Source: Spirosoma foliorum (lineage in GTDB: Bacteria > Bacteroidota > Bacteroidia > Cytophagales > Spirosomataceae). From it: a DNA stretch of 64,000 nt. A program made the translations under genes and the position numbers. The stretch is taken from positions 5,655,001-5,719,000 of the forward strand of contig NZ_CP059732.1 in NCBI RefSeq assembly GCF_014117325.1. The letters are read 5' to 3'. Numbering within the stretch: position 1 is the stretch's first letter; each line of letters starts with the position of its first letter. Shown here in pieces: positions 62,723-64,000 of this stretch. Under the pieces are notes generated by a model. The model did not search any database and was not told where the DNA came from. It saw only the letters and a program-made list of their open reading frames with translations.

Positions 62723-63178
62723 ATGTCCATTGAAACTGATATAAAACAGAGCACACCATTCAAAACACCTTACCACCGGGTGATGGTAAATCTGATCTTT
62801 ACCAGCAACTGGATGGCGGCTAGCCAGATGCAGATGTTGAAGCCATTTGGGCTGACATTGCAGCAGTATAACGTGCTGCGAATTTTGCGTGGCCAATACC
62901 CTGATCCTGTTAAAGTCAGTGATATTACCGAGCGCATGCTCGATAAAATGTCGAATGCGTCAAGATTGGTGGATAAACTATTGGCCAAGAAACTTGTCTT
63001 ACGCACCGAATGCCCCAGCGACCGACGTGCGGTCGATGTGGTCATCACAGATAAGGGACTGGCATTACTCAACCAATTAGATGTTTATCAGACAGAGTGG
63101 TCGGATAAACAACGAAGCAAATTGACCGAAGAGGAGGCTATTTACCTGAGTCAATTGCTAGACCGGATTCGGTCTTAA
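62723..63178 (+). CDS. MarR family transcriptional regulator
   Basis: 151 residues, winged HTH: ASQMQMLKPFGLTLQQYNVLRILRG, recognition helix DKMSNASRLVDKLLAKKLV, wing RTECPSDRRAVDVVITDKG. It probably represses the downstream yceI gene (start 63231, 52 bp on) and itself through the palindrome at 62674. Ligands are not predictable. Confidence 0.92.
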   Translation: MSIETDIKQSTPFKTPYHRVMVNLIFTSNWMAASQMQMLKPFGLTLQQYNVLRILRGQYPDPVKVSDITERMLDKMSNASRLVDKLLAKKLVLRTECPSDRRAVDVVITDKGLALLNQLDVYQTEWSDKQRSKLTEEEAIYLSQLLDRIRS

Positions 63179-63230
63179 TTCTATACTGTCATTACGTTTA
63201 ACTAAATTTAATTAACTGTTTACAATCCAA

Positions 63231-63797
63231 ATGAAAAAAGCAACCTTACTTGCTGCCCTGTTATTCTCATCTGTAGGAGCTTTCGCTCAAACCTGGACGC
63301 TGGACAAAGCGCACTCGAACCTGAATTTCACCGTAACACACATGATGTTGTCGGAAGTTGATGGCAAGTTCACGAATTTCGACGTGAAAATGACTTCGGC
63401 AAAAGATGACTTCACTGATGCTCAAATCGACTTTACTGCTGATGTAAACAGCATCAATACTAACCAGGAAAAGCGTGATGGCCACCTGAAAAGCGCTGAC
63501 TTTTTCGATGCTGCCAAATATCCAACGCTGGCTTTCAAAAGCAAATCAGTTACGAAAGTATCGGGTAACAAATACAAAGTGACTGGTGATCTGACCATGC
63601 ACGGTGTAACGAAACCTGTAACGCTTGATGCTGTACTTAAAGGACCTGTTACGAACCCACAAAACAAGAAAACCTTAGCTGGTTTCATTGTAACTGGCGA
63701 AGTAAAACGGGGTGATTTTACCCTGGGTTCTGCTCCGGCTGCCGTAGTTAGCGATGAAATCGCTATCCGGGCTTCTGGTGAATTGGTGAAAAACTAA
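63231..63797 (+). CDS. yceI: YceI family periplasmic protein
   Basis: 188 residues, signal peptide MKKATLLAALLFSSVGAFAQ. Lipocalin-like YceI domain: WTLDKAHSNLNFTVTHMMLSEV, the KSADFFDAAKYPTLAFKS stretch, and DLTMHGVTKPVTL. These proteins bind isoprenoid lipids such as polyprenyl chains and are induced by acid or osmotic stress. Together with MarR it forms a pair seen in many Bacteroidota. Confidence 0.93.
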   Translation: MKKATLLAALLFSSVGAFAQTWTLDKAHSNLNFTVTHMMLSEVDGKFTNFDVKMTSAKDDFTDAQIDFTADVNSINTNQEKRDGHLKSADFFDAAKYPTLAFKSKSVTKVSGNKYKVTGDLTMHGVTKPVTLDAVLKGPVTNPQNKKTLAGFIVTGEVKRGDFTLGSAPAAVVSDEIAIRASGELVKN

Positions 63798-63815
63798 CCT
63801 ATGATTGCTTATAAT

Positions 63816-63849
63816 GATCCCCGGCGCCTTCTGGTGTCGGGGATTTTTT
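63816..63849 (+). terminator. Terminator of the marR-yceI operon
   Basis: ATCCCCGGCGCC and GGTGTCGGGGAT form a stem with one mismatch and a 4-base loop, then TTTTTTG. Confidence 0.85.
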
Positions 63850-63900
63850 GTGCATAAAAGCTCGCGATAAACGTCTTTAAAACCTTCTAGGCCTCTGGTA

Positions 63901-64000
63901 TTAGACAAACGCCGGGAAGTCATCCATAAATTGCACTTCTGCAGTGTCGTGGTTTACACACCAGCAATAATGCACCAGTCCATTAGAAATAACTACGTAA
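63901..64000 (-). CDS. C-terminal end of a gene cut by the right edge
   Basis: A minus-strand frame runs from the window edge to a TAA at 63901-63903 and ends ...DTAEVQFMDDFPAFV, an amino-acid mix typical of a protein C-terminus. No stop in the 32 visible codons. The family cannot be told. Confidence 0.45.
   Translation of the reverse strand, partial: YVVISNGLVHYCWCVNHDTAEVQFMDDFPAFV

Overview
This window comes from a Bacteroidota chromosome of the Cytophagales type, probably Spirosoma or a close relative (an inference from gene content, not a database match). The evidence is a SusC/SusD outer-membrane pair, promoters of the Bacteroidota form TTG-N19..21-TAnnTTTG, a MarR-YceI pair, a secreted FGly sulfatase, a CocE-type hydrolase and many Bacteroidota-style signal peptides and lipoboxes. 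No rRNA, tRNA, CRISPR array or replication origin was recognised.

Left edge (1-4.6 kb). A secreted metzincin-like protease gene on the minus strand runs off the left edge. An IS630-type element with a TA target duplication splits it, and its transposase needs a -1 frameshift on an A8 tract. An L,D-transpeptidase, a small hypothetical gene, a MITE-like element and a second hairpin repeat follow.

Stress and energy island (4.4-29.1 kb). This is the most coherent block. It holds phosphoketolase, acetate kinase, a short alpha-glucan phosphorylase, D-lactate dehydrogenase, Zn-alcohol dehydrogenase, two P-type cation ATPases, four tandem-domain universal stress proteins, an OsmC protein, an FMN-split-barrel protein, a thioredoxin-fold protein, a PAS histidine kinase overlapping a receiver-CRP fusion regulator, and a receiver-only protein overlapping acetate kinase. 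Several intergenic regions carry FNR/CRP-like inverted repeats, TGAT-N4-ATCA or close variants. I infer a regulon for low-oxygen or energy stress: glucan to sugar phosphate, to acetyl phosphate, to acetate plus ATP, with lactate and alcohol dehydrogenases as redox outlets.

Middle (29.5-44.1 kb). A type I restriction-modification operon (hsdM-hsdS-hsdR) is followed by a susC-susD operon. As given, susC has one extra A in an A8 tract that breaks the frame. A DUF4918-type uracil-DNA glycosylase, a phytanoyl-CoA dioxygenase family protein and a VWA protein follow.

Right part (44.1-64 kb). In order: a CocE/NonD hydrolase, HicA-HicB, pyrB, a sulfatase, an M28 peptidase, an RND efflux operon whose adaptor gene is frame-broken at an A10 tract, a DUF433 remnant, a GH13 glucosidase, Maf, a GNAT acetyltransferase, a BamA-like outer-membrane protein, MarR with an operator-like palindrome over its promoter, YceI, and the C-terminal end of another gene.
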